Assembly (NCBI GenBank): GCA_900466475.1
Contig: UBMI01000017.1
Coordinates: 43,055 to 107,054 of the forward strand
Direction: 5' to 3'
DNA length: 64,000 nucleotides
From: Hyphomicrobiales bacterium
GTDB lineage: Bacteria > Pseudomonadota > Alphaproteobacteria > Rhizobiales > Rhizobiaceae
The first letter of the stretch is position 1. Every line of letters starts with the position of its first letter. Made by a program: the position numbers and the translations under genes. Below are positions 1 through 9,089 of the stretch, in pieces. The notes under the pieces were generated by a model. The model was given only the letters and a program-made list of their open reading frames with translations, was not told the origin of the DNA and did no database searches.

Positions 1-53
1 TGCTAAAAGGTTTTAACAAAAACATGGCCTTTTGATGCATACAGCCTGTCGAC

Positions 54-70
54 ATGAAAAATTTTCTCAT
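54..70. promoter_or_regulatory. AT-rich imperfect inverted repeat upstream of the sugar-binding-protein gene
   Basis: A 17-base near-palindrome (ATGA...TCAT with an A-run/T-run centre) lies about 60 bases before the start codon of the first ABC transporter gene. Its place suits an operator or promoter element for this operon, but no regulator gene for it is in the window. The base pattern is seen; the function is a guess. Confidence 0.25.
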
Positions 71-127
71 TTAACGTCGTCTTTGTCTCGAGGCAGAGGA
101 GCCTCGCATAAGAGAAGGGGAACCCGC

Positions 128-1372
128 ATGATACATTTGAAAACCACCATTGCCGCTGTTGCACTGCTGGCGAGCTCTTCTCTCGCCAGCGCCGAAGAAA
201 TCACGCTATGGGTGCGGACATCTTCGGGTGCCGTGCTTCAGGGACTCGCCGAAAAATACAATGCCTCGCATTCCGACAAGGTTAATGTGACCCAGATCAC
301 CGCCGAGCAGATGGTGCCGAAGCTGGGCGCCGCGATCGCCGGCGGCGCAGCACCTGACGGCGCGGTCCTCGACCTGATCTATCTGCCGACCTTCGCCGCC
401 AATGACAGCCTTGAGGACATCAGCGATTTCGTCAAGGGATTGCCCTATTCGGCGGCGCTTAGCCCATCGCATATCCGCCTTGCCACCTATGACGGCAAGG
501 TCTACGGCGTGCCGGCCCTACCCGATGCCTCGATCATCGCCTACAATACAGACCTCTTCAAGAAAGCCGGCCTCGACCCGGACAAGGCGCCTGCCTCCCT
601 TGAGGAGATCGCTGCCGACGCGAAGAAGATCCATGCGCTCGACAAGGAAACCTATGGCTTCTATTTCGTCGCCAATTCCGGCAGCTGGTTGATCTACGAT
701 TTCCTGCCGCACCTCTGGGCCGCCAATGCCGATGTGCTCTCCGATGACGGCCGTACCGCCACCGTCGATACGCCGGCCATGCGTGACACGATTGCCGCCT
801 ATCGTGACATGTGGAAGGAAGGCGCGATCCATCCGACTTCACGTTCCGGCAACGGCAACAACGCCGTCGAAGCGTTTGCTTCCGGAAAGGTCGGCATCCT
901 CATGACCGGTTCCTACATCGTCAACCTGCTCACCAGCAAATATCCGGACGTGAAGTTCGCGGTCGCCCCGATCCCCGGCCCGAAGGGCGGCGCATCGAGC
1001 TTTGCCGGCGGTGATACAGTGGCCCTCATCAAGGGCATCAGCGAGGGGAAGAAGAAGGTCGCGCTCGACTTCGTGAAATTCTACATGGAGCCCGAACAGC
1101 AGGTTTATATCACGCAGGAATCCGGCATGCCGTCGCGCACGGACCTTGCCAAGGAAGCCTACGCCAAGTTCGACCCGCGCAACCTGATCGCCTATGACAT
1201 CCTCGCCAAAGCGCGCACGCCCTATACCTTCTCCTCGGATGAGTTGTTCGTCAGCCGCACCGGCCCGTTTCTCAACCTGATCCAAGGCACGATCTTCGGC
1301 GACGACGTCGATGGTTCGATCAAGAAGGCGCAGGACGACTTCACCAAGATCCTCGACCGCACAAACCCGTAA
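128..1372 (+). CDS. Sugar ABC transporter substrate-binding protein (CUT1 family)
   Basis: A 414-residue periplasmic solute-binding protein of the family that includes maltose and multiple-sugar binding proteins. The N terminus is a clear signal peptide (residues 1-22, cleavage near ASA-EE), followed by a two-lobe binding fold with motifs typical of the family such as IAYNTDLFKKAGLDP. The start at 128 is chosen because AGAAGGGG lies just upstream and the signal peptide begins there; an upstream ATG at 32 would add 32 residues that spoil the signal peptide. It heads an operon with two permeases, a GH127 glycosidase and an ATPase. The neighbouring arabinofuranosidase suggests that the ligand is an arabinose-containing oligosaccharide; that is inference. 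Confidence 0.93.
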   Translation: MIHLKTTIAAVALLASSSLASAEEITLWVRTSSGAVLQGLAEKYNASHSDKVNVTQITAEQMVPKLGAAIAGGAAPDGAVLDLIYLPTFAANDSLEDISDFVKGLPYSAALSPSHIRLATYDGKVYGVPALPDASIIAYNTDLFKKAGLDPDKAPASLEEIAADAKKIHALDKETYGFYFVANSGSWLIYDFLPHLWAANADVLSDDGRTATVDTPAMRDTIAAYRDMWKEGAIHPTSRSGNGNNAVEAFASGKVGILMTGSYIVNLLTSKYPDVKFAVAPIPGPKGGASSFAGGDTVALIKGISEGKKKVALDFVKFYMEPEQQVYITQESGMPSRTDLAKEAYAKFDPRNLIAYDILAKARTPYTFSSDELFVSRTGPFLNLIQGTIFGDDVDGSIKKAQDDFTKILDRTNP

Positions 1373-1382
1373 CAACATCTGA

Positions 1383-1406
1383 TGCGGGGCGGCCGTCCGC
1401 CCCGCA
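1383..1406 (+). terminator. Hairpin between binding-protein and permease genes
   Basis: Arms TGCGGGGCGG and CCGCCCCGCA pair perfectly (10 bp) around a CCGT loop, 10 bases after the stop codon. There is no T-run. It more likely protects the upstream mRNA or partly attenuates transcription, so that the binding protein is made in excess over the permeases. Confidence 0.7.
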
Positions 1407-1447
1407 CATTCCGGATTGCCGACGCGCGGTTTTGAAATCTTCGAGGA

Positions 1448-2374
1448 ATGACAGTGGTCGACACGCCGACAACACACACAAAACAGCCGGCCTCCGGGGA
1501 GCCGGAGCCGAAGGGCTGGCTGGGACTGGCCTTCATCCTGCCCGGCTTCCTCTTCATCCTGGTGCTGTTTCTCGTTCCGCTCGCCATGACCATATGGATG
1601 AGCTTCTACAACTGGCCGCTACTCGGCCGGAAGAAATTCATCGGTCTTGCCAATTACGGCGAACTTCTCGGCGACATGCAGCTCTGGCATTCGCTCGGCT
1701 TTACCATGCTCTATACGGTGTTGGTGACGGCAGCGATTTTCGCCGTTGCCTTTCCGCTGGCGCTGCTCGTCGACCGCCCGCTGCGCTCCGCCGGCTTCTT
1801 CCGCACGATCTTCTTCATGCCCGTCGTGATCGGTTTCGGCGCGGCCTCGACGCTCTGGATGTGGCTGCTCAATCCAGACAGCGGCGTTTTCGCACAGGTG
1901 CTGCGCGGCATCGGTCTCATCAGCTCGGCACCTCGTCCGCTCGAGAGCTTCTGGCCGGCGATGGCCGTCATCATCCTGATGGTCGTCTGGAAGACTGCGG
2001 GCTTCACCATGGTCATCTTGCTGACCGGCCTGCAGGGCATTTCCAACGATGTCATAGAAGCCGCGAAGATCGACGGCGCCAGCGTCTTCAGCCGCTTCCG
2101 CCGTATCACCATGCCCCTGATGCGCAACTCGCTGGTGCTTGCGCTGGTTCTCAACGTCACTTCGTCCATGCTCGCCTTCGATCAGTTCTTCATCATCACC
2201 CAGGGCGGGCCTGAAAACAGCACGATCTCGGCGGTATTTTCGATCTATCTGGCGTCATTCTCGTCTTATCGGCTTGGCTACGGTTCGGCGCTCTCCTTTG
2301 CGCTGCTGATCGTGCTGGTCGCCATCAGCGCCATTCAATTCGTGCTGCTGCGCGAGCGGCCGGAGGAAGGCTAA
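1448..2374 (+). CDS. Sugar ABC transporter permease, MalF/UgpA type
   Basis: A 308-residue inner-membrane permease with about six hydrophobic segments. The EAA loop characteristic of binding-protein-dependent permeases, which contacts the ATPase, is visible as EAAKIDGASVFSRFRRI near residues 200-216. A short cytoplasmic N terminus rich in T, P and E precedes the first membrane segment (ILPGFLFILVLFLVPLAMTI). Its stop codon overlaps the start codon of the next permease by one base (TAATG), so the two are probably translationally coupled and form the heterodimeric channel of the importer. Confidence 0.93.
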   Translation: MTVVDTPTTHTKQPASGEPEPKGWLGLAFILPGFLFILVLFLVPLAMTIWMSFYNWPLLGRKKFIGLANYGELLGDMQLWHSLGFTMLYTVLVTAAIFAVAFPLALLVDRPLRSAGFFRTIFFMPVVIGFGAASTLWMWLLNPDSGVFAQVLRGIGLISSAPRPLESFWPAMAVIILMVVWKTAGFTMVILLTGLQGISNDVIEAAKIDGASVFSRFRRITMPLMRNSLVLALVLNVTSSMLAFDQFFIITQGGPENSTISAVFSIYLASFSSYRLGYGSALSFALLIVLVAISAIQFVLLRERPEEG

Positions 2375-3237
2375 TGACTCAAGCGAAGACAAACACCAAT
2401 TCGCGCGGCGGCCAGACGGGATATCTCCTCTTCCTGCTCGTATCGATCCTGTTTGCGATCTTCTTCATCATGCCGATCGTCTGGTCGCTTGCCAATTCCT
2501 TCAAGCCGGCCGCCGAAGCGCTTGCCAATCCGGCCGCGCTCTTTTCGAAGACCTTCTCGCTGGAGAATTACCGCCGGCTCGAGAATGTCGGGGCCGGCTG
2601 GTATGTCTATGCTGCCAATTCCGTGATGATCGCGATCGGTACGGTTCTTCTGACCGTGATCGTCTCCGTGCCGGCCGGTTACGGCTTCTCCAAGTTCAGG
2701 TTCCCAGGCCAATCGATCCTCTTCGTGCTGATCATGGCAACGATGATGATCCCGTTCCAGTCGATCCTGACGCCGCTGTTCCTGATCCTGAAACTGCTTG
2801 GATTGCAGAACAGCCTGGTCGGCCTGGTGCTGATCTACGTGACCTTCCAGTTGCCCTTCTCCGTCTTCATGATGCGCAATGCCTTTGACGCCGTGCCGAA
2901 GGCGCTGATCGAGGCGGCGCGTATCGATGGGGCCTCGCAGGCAACGATCCTGCGCCGTATCATGCTGCCGATTGCGTTGCCGGGCGTCGCGACAGTGGCG
3001 ATGTTTGCCTTCCTCAACTCGTGGAACGAGTTCCTGGCTGCCCTCATCTTCCTGTCGGACCAGAACAAGTTCACGCTGCCGATCATGCTCGTGAATGTCT
3101 CCTCCGGCCTTTACGGCATCATCGACTGGGGCGCCCTACAGGCGGGCATCGCGGTCACCATGATCCCCTGCATCATCCTCTTCCTTCTTCTGCAACGCTA
3201 TTATGTGCGCGGCCTGACGGCCGGCGCCGTGAAATGA
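2374..3237 (+). CDS. Sugar ABC transporter permease, MalG/UgpE type
   Basis: A 287-residue permease that pairs with the preceding one. It has six predicted membrane segments and the EAA loop EAARIDGASQATILRRI near residues 179-195. The motif FLNSWNEFLAALIFL is typical of the MalG branch. Start and stop overlap with the upstream gene marks tight coupling. The GH127 gene follows after 29 bases, so import and intracellular hydrolysis are encoded together. Confidence 0.93.
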   Translation: MTQAKTNTNSRGGQTGYLLFLLVSILFAIFFIMPIVWSLANSFKPAAEALANPAALFSKTFSLENYRRLENVGAGWYVYAANSVMIAIGTVLLTVIVSVPAGYGFSKFRFPGQSILFVLIMATMMIPFQSILTPLFLILKLLGLQNSLVGLVLIYVTFQLPFSVFMMRNAFDAVPKALIEAARIDGASQATILRRIMLPIALPGVATVAMFAFLNSWNEFLAALIFLSDQNKFTLPIMLVNVSSGLYGIIDWGALQAGIAVTMIPCIILFLLLQRYYVRGLTAGAVK

Positions 3238-3266
3238 AAAGCGGCCCGTCCGCTCAAGGAGTTCCC

Positions 3267-5198
3267 ATGCCTATCGCCCAGAAATCCCCTTCCCGATCGC
3301 CGATCGACCGTTACGTACCCGCCGACCACACCCGCGTTGCTTTCAATGGTGGCTTCTGGAAGAGCTGGACGGAAACCGTCCGTAGCGTGACCATCCCGAC
3401 CCAGCATATGCGGCTCGACGAGGAAGGCTTCCTCGAAGTGCTCGATTTCGACAAGCCGGCCGGTCCGCTGGCGCGGCCGATCCAGCCGAGCGGATTGTCG
3501 ATGCAGCATTTCTTCGATTCCGATTTCGGCAAGTGGATTGAGGCCGCAAGCTACACGCTGAAAAACAACCCGAATCCAGACATCGAGGCCAAGATCGACG
3601 CGATCGTCGAAAAGCTCGAACACGGCCAAATGGCCGACGGCTACCTCAACAGCTGGTTCATCCGGCGCGAGCCGGAAAAGCGCTGGACCAATCTGCGCGA
3701 CCTGCATGAAATGTATTCGATGGGCCATCTGCTGGAAGGCGCCGTCGCCTATTATGAGGCGACCGGCAAGCGCCGATTCCTGGATGTGATGATCCGCGCC
3801 GTCGATCACATCATCGACACGTTCGGCCGCGAACCGGACAAGCTGCGCGGCTATGATGCGCATGAGGAAATCGAGCTGGCGCTGGTCAAGCTTTACCGCG
3901 TCACCAGGGATCCCCGCCATCTTGATCTCGCGACCTATTTCGTCGACGAACGCGGCCAGATGCCCTCCTATTATGACGAGGAGGCGCGCAAGCGTGGCGA
4001 AGATCCGGCCAGCTACGTCTTCCAGACCTATGCCTACAGCCAGGCGCATATGCCGGTGCGCGAACAGACGCAGGTGGTCGGGCATGCAGTGCGCGCCATG
4101 TATCTGTTCTCGGCGATGGCCGATCTCGCGTTCGAGAATGACGACGAGAGCCTGAAGAGCGCCTGCGCCCGATTGTTCGACAATCTGGTCGGCCGCCAGC
4201 TCTATGTCACCGGCGGCCTCGGCCCCTCCGCTTCGAACGAGGGCTTCACCAGGGAATACGACCTGCCGAATGAAACGGCCTATGCCGAGACCTGTGCTGC
4301 CGTGGCACTCGGTTTCTTCAGCCACCGCATGGCGCAGATCGAGCTCGACAGCAAGTTCACCGACAAGCTCGAAACCGTGCTCTACAACGGCGCCCTGTCA
4401 GGCATATCCCGCGACGGTGAGCATTATTTCTACGAAAACGTGCTCGAAAGCCACGGCCAGAACCGTCGCTGGAAGTGGCACTACTGCCCGTGCTGCCCGA
4501 CCAATATCGCCCGATTCATCACCTCGCTCGGCCAGTATTTCTACTCGACCAAGGCCGACGAGGTGGCAATCCATCTGTATGGCGAAAATGCCGCCGAACT
4601 CTCGGTCGGCAATGTTTTCCTGCGGCTGACACAGAAAACACAGTATCCGTGGAACGGCGATGTCAAAGTCTCGCTCGGCCTCGATCAGCCGAAGCGCTTC
4701 ACGCTGCGTCTGCGCATTCCCGGCTGGTGCCGCGATGCAAAGGCCTTCGTCAATGGCGAAGGCACCAAGCTCGACGTTGTCAAGGGATATGCCGCAATCG
4801 ACCGGGAATGGAAGGATGGCGATGAAGTTCGGCTCGCCTTCGACATGCCGGTAGACCGCCTCTATGCACATCCGGCGGCAACCGAAGACAACGGCCGCTT
4901 TGCGCTGCGACGCGGACCTGTCATTTTCTGTGTCGAGGAGGCCGATCTGGGTACGGAGCCACAGCGCCTGAGGTTGCCGTCACAGGGCGAGATCGCCGCA
5001 AGCTTCGACGAAACGCTTCTCGGTGGCGCCACGGTTCTCGAGGGCGATGCGCTGGAAGCCGATGCATCCGACTGGCAGGAGACGCTCTATCGTATCCAGC
5101 CGCCGGCGCTGAAGCCAAGGCGTTTCAGGGCAATCCCCTACCATCTCTGGGCCAACCGAGAGCCGGGCGCCATGGCCGTCTGGCTCCACGAAAAGTAG
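3267..5198 (+). CDS. GH127 family glycoside hydrolase (beta-L-arabinofuranosidase-like)
   Basis: A 643-residue protein of glycoside hydrolase family 127 (DUF1680). The characterised bifidobacterial HypBA1 uses a zinc-bound cysteine pair and a glutamate; the matching residues are seen here as E341 and C343 in AYAETC and C409-C410 in the CCPTN motif. An N-terminal (alpha/alpha)6 barrel (about 30-430) is followed by beta-sandwich domains. There is no signal peptide, so it should act on imported oligosaccharides in the cytoplasm. The start at 3267 is preferred because AAGGAG lies 5 bases upstream; the frame is open further upstream but overlaps the permease. Specificity for beta-L-arabinofuranosides is inferred from the family. 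Confidence 0.9.
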   Translation: MPIAQKSPSRSPIDRYVPADHTRVAFNGGFWKSWTETVRSVTIPTQHMRLDEEGFLEVLDFDKPAGPLARPIQPSGLSMQHFFDSDFGKWIEAASYTLKNNPNPDIEAKIDAIVEKLEHGQMADGYLNSWFIRREPEKRWTNLRDLHEMYSMGHLLEGAVAYYEATGKRRFLDVMIRAVDHIIDTFGREPDKLRGYDAHEEIELALVKLYRVTRDPRHLDLATYFVDERGQMPSYYDEEARKRGEDPASYVFQTYAYSQAHMPVREQTQVVGHAVRAMYLFSAMADLAFENDDESLKSACARLFDNLVGRQLYVTGGLGPSASNEGFTREYDLPNETAYAETCAAVALGFFSHRMAQIELDSKFTDKLETVLYNGALSGISRDGEHYFYENVLESHGQNRRWKWHYCPCCPTNIARFITSLGQYFYSTKADEVAIHLYGENAAELSVGNVFLRLTQKTQYPWNGDVKVSLGLDQPKRFTLRLRIPGWCRDAKAFVNGEGTKLDVVKGYAAIDREWKDGDEVRLAFDMPVDRLYAHPAATEDNGRFALRRGPVIFCVEEADLGTEPQRLRLPSQGEIAASFDETLLGGATVLEGDALEADASDWQETLYRIQPPALKPRRFRAIPYHLWANREPGAMAVWLHEK

Positions 5199-5207
5199 GA
5201 GATCACC

Positions 5208-6305
5208 ATGGCTCGCCTTGAACTGCGCAACGTGGTCAAATCCTACGGCATTTACGAAGCCGTGCGCGGCATTAATCTCGATATCGAGGACAATGAATTC
5301 GTCGTCTTCGTCGGCCCATCCGGCTGCGGCAAGTCGACGACCCTGCGCATGATCGCCGGCCTGGAGCACATTACCGGCGGCGATATCGTCATCGGCGATC
5401 AGGTCGTCAACCGGCTTGGCCCAGGAAAGCGCGACATTGCCATGGTGTTCCAGAATTACGCGCTCTATCCGCACATGAGTGTCAGGGAAAACATCTCTTT
5501 CTGCCTCGAGCAACAAAAGCTCCCAAAGGCGGAGATCGACGAGCGCATCAACCGTGCTGCCGAAACGCTGCATATTACCGAGCTTCTGTCACGTCGTCCC
5601 GGCCAGCTTTCGGGTGGTCAGCGCCAGCGTGTCGCCATGGGCCGCGCCATCGTGCGCAATCCAAAAGTCTTCCTGTTCGACGAGCCGCTCTCCAATCTCG
5701 ACGCCAAGCTGCGCGTGCAAATGCGCACCGAAATCAAGCGCTTGCACCAATTGCTGCCGACCACCACGGTCTATGTCACGCACGATCAGGTAGAGGCCAT
5801 GACCATGGCCGATCGCGTTGTCGTCATGAATGGCGGCATCATCGAGCAGGCTGGACCGCCGCAGGAACTCTATCATCACCCGGTTAGCCAGTTCGTGGCC
5901 GGCTTCATCGGATCACCGTCGATGAACTTCCTCACGGCGATGCTTCAAACCGAGGGAGATGGGCTGGTCGTCATCCTGGACGACGGCAGCCGGCTTGCTG
6001 TTCCCGCGACACGGTTTCAAGAGTATCAGGCGCATGCCGGCAAGCCGGTCATCTTCGGAATCCGGCCGGAATCGATATCAAGCCTTACACAGAAGCCCGG
6101 CTTTGAAACCATCGAGGCGAATGTGGATCTGGTGGAGCCACTTGGGCCGGAAACGATGATCTATTTCGACATCGGCTCGGTCAGCATGTGCGCCAATGTC
6201 GATCCGGAGAGCGATCCGCGCCCGCGCACGAAAATGCCGCTCTCCTTCAACATGAACCGCATGCATCTCTTCGACCCGGTCGGCGGCAGGTCGCTTTCGG
6301 CCTGA
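5208..6305 (+). CDS. Sugar ABC transporter ATP-binding protein (UgpC/MsmK/MalK-like)
   Basis: A 365-residue ATPase with Walker A GPSGCGKST (about 37-45), signature LSGGQRQRVAMGRA, Walker B VFLFDEPLSNLD and an H-loop histidine in YVTHDQVEAMTMADR. A C-terminal TOBE/OB domain (about 240-365) marks it as the MalK type that energises CUT1 importers. It lies 9 bases after the GH127 gene and closes the operon; a hairpin follows at 6328. Confidence 0.94.
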   Translation: MARLELRNVVKSYGIYEAVRGINLDIEDNEFVVFVGPSGCGKSTTLRMIAGLEHITGGDIVIGDQVVNRLGPGKRDIAMVFQNYALYPHMSVRENISFCLEQQKLPKAEIDERINRAAETLHITELLSRRPGQLSGGQRQRVAMGRAIVRNPKVFLFDEPLSNLDAKLRVQMRTEIKRLHQLLPTTTVYVTHDQVEAMTMADRVVVMNGGIIEQAGPPQELYHHPVSQFVAGFIGSPSMNFLTAMLQTEGDGLVVILDDGSRLAVPATRFQEYQAHAGKPVIFGIRPESISSLTQKPGFETIEANVDLVEPLGPETMIYFDIGSVSMCANVDPESDPRPRTKMPLSFNMNRMHLFDPVGGRSLSA

Positions 6306-6327
6306 CCGTCGGGAGTGATGACGGATA

Positions 6328-6346
6328 CCCTCGGCCTAGCCGAGGG
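6328..6346. terminator. Hairpin between convergent genes; its loop is a stop codon
   Basis: Arms CCCTCGGC and GCCGAGGG pair perfectly (8 bp) around the loop CTA, which on the minus strand is the TAG stop of the neighbouring peptidase gene. It sits 22 bases after the stop of the plus-strand ATPase. There is no T-run, so a bidirectional terminator is likely but not certain. Confidence 0.55.
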
Positions 6347-7634
6347 GACCCCCATGCTCGCGCACCATTTGCCGCAGGCGTGTGAACACGGCCGGTGACT
6401 GGCGCACGCCGTCGTGCTCGAATTCGTTGGTCACCCACGCCCGGACATTGCCGACATCACCCGCGGTCGCAAGCGACAGCTCGGCATCGACATACATATC
6501 GTCAAAATAGACTGCTGCGGCCACCGGAATTTCGTTCGAAGCCAGCCGGGCCGGATCGTAGAGCGGTTCGAAGCTATCGTAGCGCGCCAGCGCTTCCACA
6601 GCGTCGCGGAACGGCCGCAGCGAGCGGACTTCCTCGAACATCCATGGATACATCATCTCACCGGTCAGATAGAGCGGCCGGCTCTCTTCGCCGAACTCGG
6701 CAAATTCCGACCGGATGCGCTCCGCCGCCCAGGCGGTCGCGTCCCTGCCCTGCCCGTAAATGCTCTCCTGCAGCACCGCAAACATTGGGTTGCCGTCATA
6801 GGAGGTCAAAGACATGACGGAGGCGAGGAAAGCATCGGAGAACCGCGTTTCCTCCGGATCGGAGAAGGCTTCATCCACCAGCCAGTGCACGTTTTCATAG
6901 CCGGGCGCCATGCCGAAATCGATGCCGATGGTTTGCAGCCTGCGCACCGTGAGACGATCCCCGTCAGGCAGACGCACATCATCGGCGGCAATGCAGGCGG
7001 CGATCCTGGCGATGCGATCGCGATCGGCTGGATAGCGCTGGTAATATTCCCGGTTCTTGCCGGCGACACGCGGATAGGTGCGGCGGTAGACGTCATCAGC
7101 CGTCGCGGACAAGCCGGCCAGCCCGCCCGTGACATAGCAGGCAGCCAGCCCCTCCGGCGCCTGCGACAGATAGGTGAGCGTCAGGAAGCCGCCATAGCTC
7201 TGGCCAAGCGTCTCCCAGCGCACGCCGCCGAACACGGTCTTCCGCAGATGCTCGCAATCGGCAATGATGCTGTCGGCTCGGAAATGGCTGAGATAATCGG
7301 CTCCGGGCTTCCCGTTCGCAAAGCCAGCCATGGTGGCGCTCTCGATGCGCGTGCTTTTGCCGGTGCCGCGCTGATCGAGTAGCACGACACGATAGTTCTT
7401 GAGCGCCTCGCCGAGCCAGGACGGCCCGCCACCCACCGGGCGCGGCGACTTCCCGCCCGGACCGCCCTGCAGGAACAGCAGGATGGGCAGCTTTTCCTGC
7501 TTGCGCGCGGGATCGCAAACCTCTCGCGCGAAGACTTTGATCGAGGCGCCATCCGGCTTTTTCCAATCGAGCGGCACATCGACGAAGTGGTCGCGGACAA
7601 GGACGCCGGGGATCGTATATTCGCTAACGAGCAT
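6336..7634 (-). CDS. Proline-iminopeptidase-like alpha/beta hydrolase (peptidase family S33)
   Basis: A 432-residue alpha/beta hydrolase of the prolyl aminopeptidase / tricorn-factor type. Seen motifs are the oxyanion-hole stretch LQGGPGGKSPRP, the region DQRGTGKST, and the nucleophile elbow GQSYGG. The general-base histidine is probably in EFEHDGV near the C terminus. The start at 7634 has AGGA seven bases upstream; a GTG 30 bases earlier is possible but lacks such a site. No signal peptide is seen, so it should act in the cytoplasm on N-terminal proline or similar residues. It is divergent from an M24 Xaa-Pro peptidase gene, suggesting shared use in degrading proline-rich peptides. Confidence 0.8.
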   Translation of the reverse strand: MLVSEYTIPGVLVRDHFVDVPLDWKKPDGASIKVFAREVCDPARKQEKLPILLFLQGGPGGKSPRPVGGGPSWLGEALKNYRVVLLDQRGTGKSTRIESATMAGFANGKPGADYLSHFRADSIIADCEHLRKTVFGGVRWETLGQSYGGFLTLTYLSQAPEGLAACYVTGGLAGLSATADDVYRRTYPRVAGKNREYYQRYPADRDRIARIAACIAADDVRLPDGDRLTVRRLQTIGIDFGMAPGYENVHWLVDEAFSDPEETRFSDAFLASVMSLTSYDGNPMFAVLQESIYGQGRDATAWAAERIRSEFAEFGEESRPLYLTGEMMYPWMFEEVRSLRPFRDAVEALARYDSFEPLYDPARLASNEIPVAAAVYFDDMYVDAELSLATAGDVGNVRAWVTNEFEHDGVRQSPAVFTRLRQMVREHGGPLG

Positions 7635-7730
7635 GATTAAATCCTGTGGAATGTTTGTCGACACACTGCCTACAATTGCCCTATGCTGGAATCAACCATT
7701 CAGCTTTCACAAAGATAACGGATATATAGC

Positions 7731-8876
7731 GTGTCTCTCCCGGTCTGGTCCCATCCCGTCGCAGCCATCACTGACGAAGAGCGGCAAAGCCGCCTGTCGC
7801 GCTTGCGCGAGCGGATGCAGGCGGAAGGCATCACCGCCACGTTGCTCGGCCCAACCGAGAGCCTACGCTACTTCACCGGCCTCGTCTGGCACCTGAGCGA
7901 GCGGCTGCTCGGCGCGGTCGTGACGGAAGACAAGCTCACTTATATCGTACCCGGTTTCGAGCGCAGCCGCGTCGAGTCGCTGCCGCGTCTGCCGGGTGAG
8001 ATTGCCGTCTGGGAAGAAGATGAGAGCCCCGCCGCATTGGTATCACGGCTCGTTAACCCGTCTGGAAAGCTCGCGCTCGACGATGCGCTGCCGCTCGCCT
8101 TCTATCACGCTTTTACCGGCGAGATGGGAGCGGGCCGACTTGTCGATGCCGGGCCTGTCATCCGCGCGCTGCGAACCATCAAGTCGCCGGCTGAAATCGC
8201 TCTTATCCGATATGCGATGGGTATCACGCTTGATATTCATCGCAAGGTCCGTGATACGATCGCGCCCGGCATAGCCGCCTCGGATGTTGCGCGCTTCATC
8301 GACCAGCAGCATCGGGCTGCCGGCGCCGATGGCGGTTCGACCTTCTGCATCGTCTCCTTTGGTGAGGCAACCGCACTGCCGCATGGGGCGGATGGCGAAC
8401 AGATCCTGCAGGCGGGTGACGTCATTCTCGTCGATACGGGTTGCCGGATCGATGGCTATCATTCCGATCTGACACGTACCTATATGCTCGACGAAGGCAA
8501 TCGCGAATTCGAACGCGCATGGGCAATCGAGCGGGAGGGCCAGCAAGCCGTTTTCGATGCGGCAAAACTCGGCACGCCCTGCGAAAACCTCGACGCCGCC
8601 GCCCGCGACGTGTTTGCGCGGCACGGGCTCGGCCCCGACTATCGCCTGCCCGGCCTGCCACATCGCGCCGGCCATGGCCTCGGCCTCGAAATCCACGAGG
8701 CACCCTATATCGTCCGCGGGAACAAAACTCCGCTGGCGCCGGGCATGTGCTTCTCCAATGAACCGATGGTCGTCTTCCCCGGCACATTCGGCGTTCGTCT
8801 CGAAGACCATATCTATATGACCGTAGACGGCCCGCGCTGGTTCACGACGCCGGCGGCAAATCCCTACGCAGCCTAG
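7731..8876 (+). CDS. M24 family Xaa-Pro peptidase
   Basis: A 381-residue metallopeptidase of family M24 (Xaa-Pro aminopeptidase or dipeptidase). The N-terminal creatinase-like domain spans about 1-140 and the pita-bread catalytic domain about 150-375. The dinuclear metal ligands are all visible: two aspartates in VDTGCRIDGYHSDLTRT, histidine in HRAGHGLGLEIHE, and glutamates in SNEPMVV and RLEDHIY. The start is GTG at 7731, the only candidate before the conserved N-terminal domain, with a weak ribosome site. It probably releases N-terminal residues before proline and is paired with the divergent S33 peptidase. Confidence 0.9.
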   Translation: MSLPVWSHPVAAITDEERQSRLSRLRERMQAEGITATLLGPTESLRYFTGLVWHLSERLLGAVVTEDKLTYIVPGFERSRVESLPRLPGEIAVWEEDESPAALVSRLVNPSGKLALDDALPLAFYHAFTGEMGAGRLVDAGPVIRALRTIKSPAEIALIRYAMGITLDIHRKVRDTIAPGIAASDVARFIDQQHRAAGADGGSTFCIVSFGEATALPHGADGEQILQAGDVILVDTGCRIDGYHSDLTRTYMLDEGNREFERAWAIEREGQQAVFDAAKLGTPCENLDAAARDVFARHGLGPDYRLPGLPHRAGHGLGLEIHEAPYIVRGNKTPLAPGMCFSNEPMVVFPGTFGVRLEDHIYMTVDGPRWFTTPAANPYAA

Positions 8877-9056
8877 TTTTCGTTTCGCGTCTGAGCGAAG
8901 TCATCCGGCACTGCGGCGGCCGAGAATTCAATTCGTCAGCCTGTTTGCCAGGCTTCCGGATCGGGGCCGCGCGACCGTTTCACTTCGGCAGCGATCAATC
9001 AGCGCAGAAATCGTCAGTGCGTACACAAAAGCGTCACCGACAACGGCTATCTTAAG

Positions 9057-9089
9057 TCATCCGAATGAATTTTGGATTCATCCGAATGA
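9057..9089. promoter_or_regulatory. Tandem repeats at the phnF start: likely PhnF operator
   Basis: The 12-mer TCATCCGAATGA occurs exactly twice, at 9057-9068 and 9078-9089, offset by 21 bp (two helical turns). Each copy is itself nearly palindromic (10 of 12). The pair overlaps both possible phnF start codons (9065 and 9086), which fits autorepression by the GntR-type PhnF dimer. The core CATCCGRA recurs in the inverted repeat before phnC (15685-15711). Repeat structure is seen; PhnF binding is inferred. Confidence 0.55.

Noticed and set aside
3021..3266. N-terminal extension of the GH127 gene upstream of 3267
   Set aside because: It overlaps the permease gene in another frame, has no family similarity, and a good ribosome site precedes 3267.
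3201..4325. Open frame of 374 codons opposite the GH127 gene
   Set aside because: GH127 catalytic residues are on the plus strand and the opposite frame lacks family motifs.
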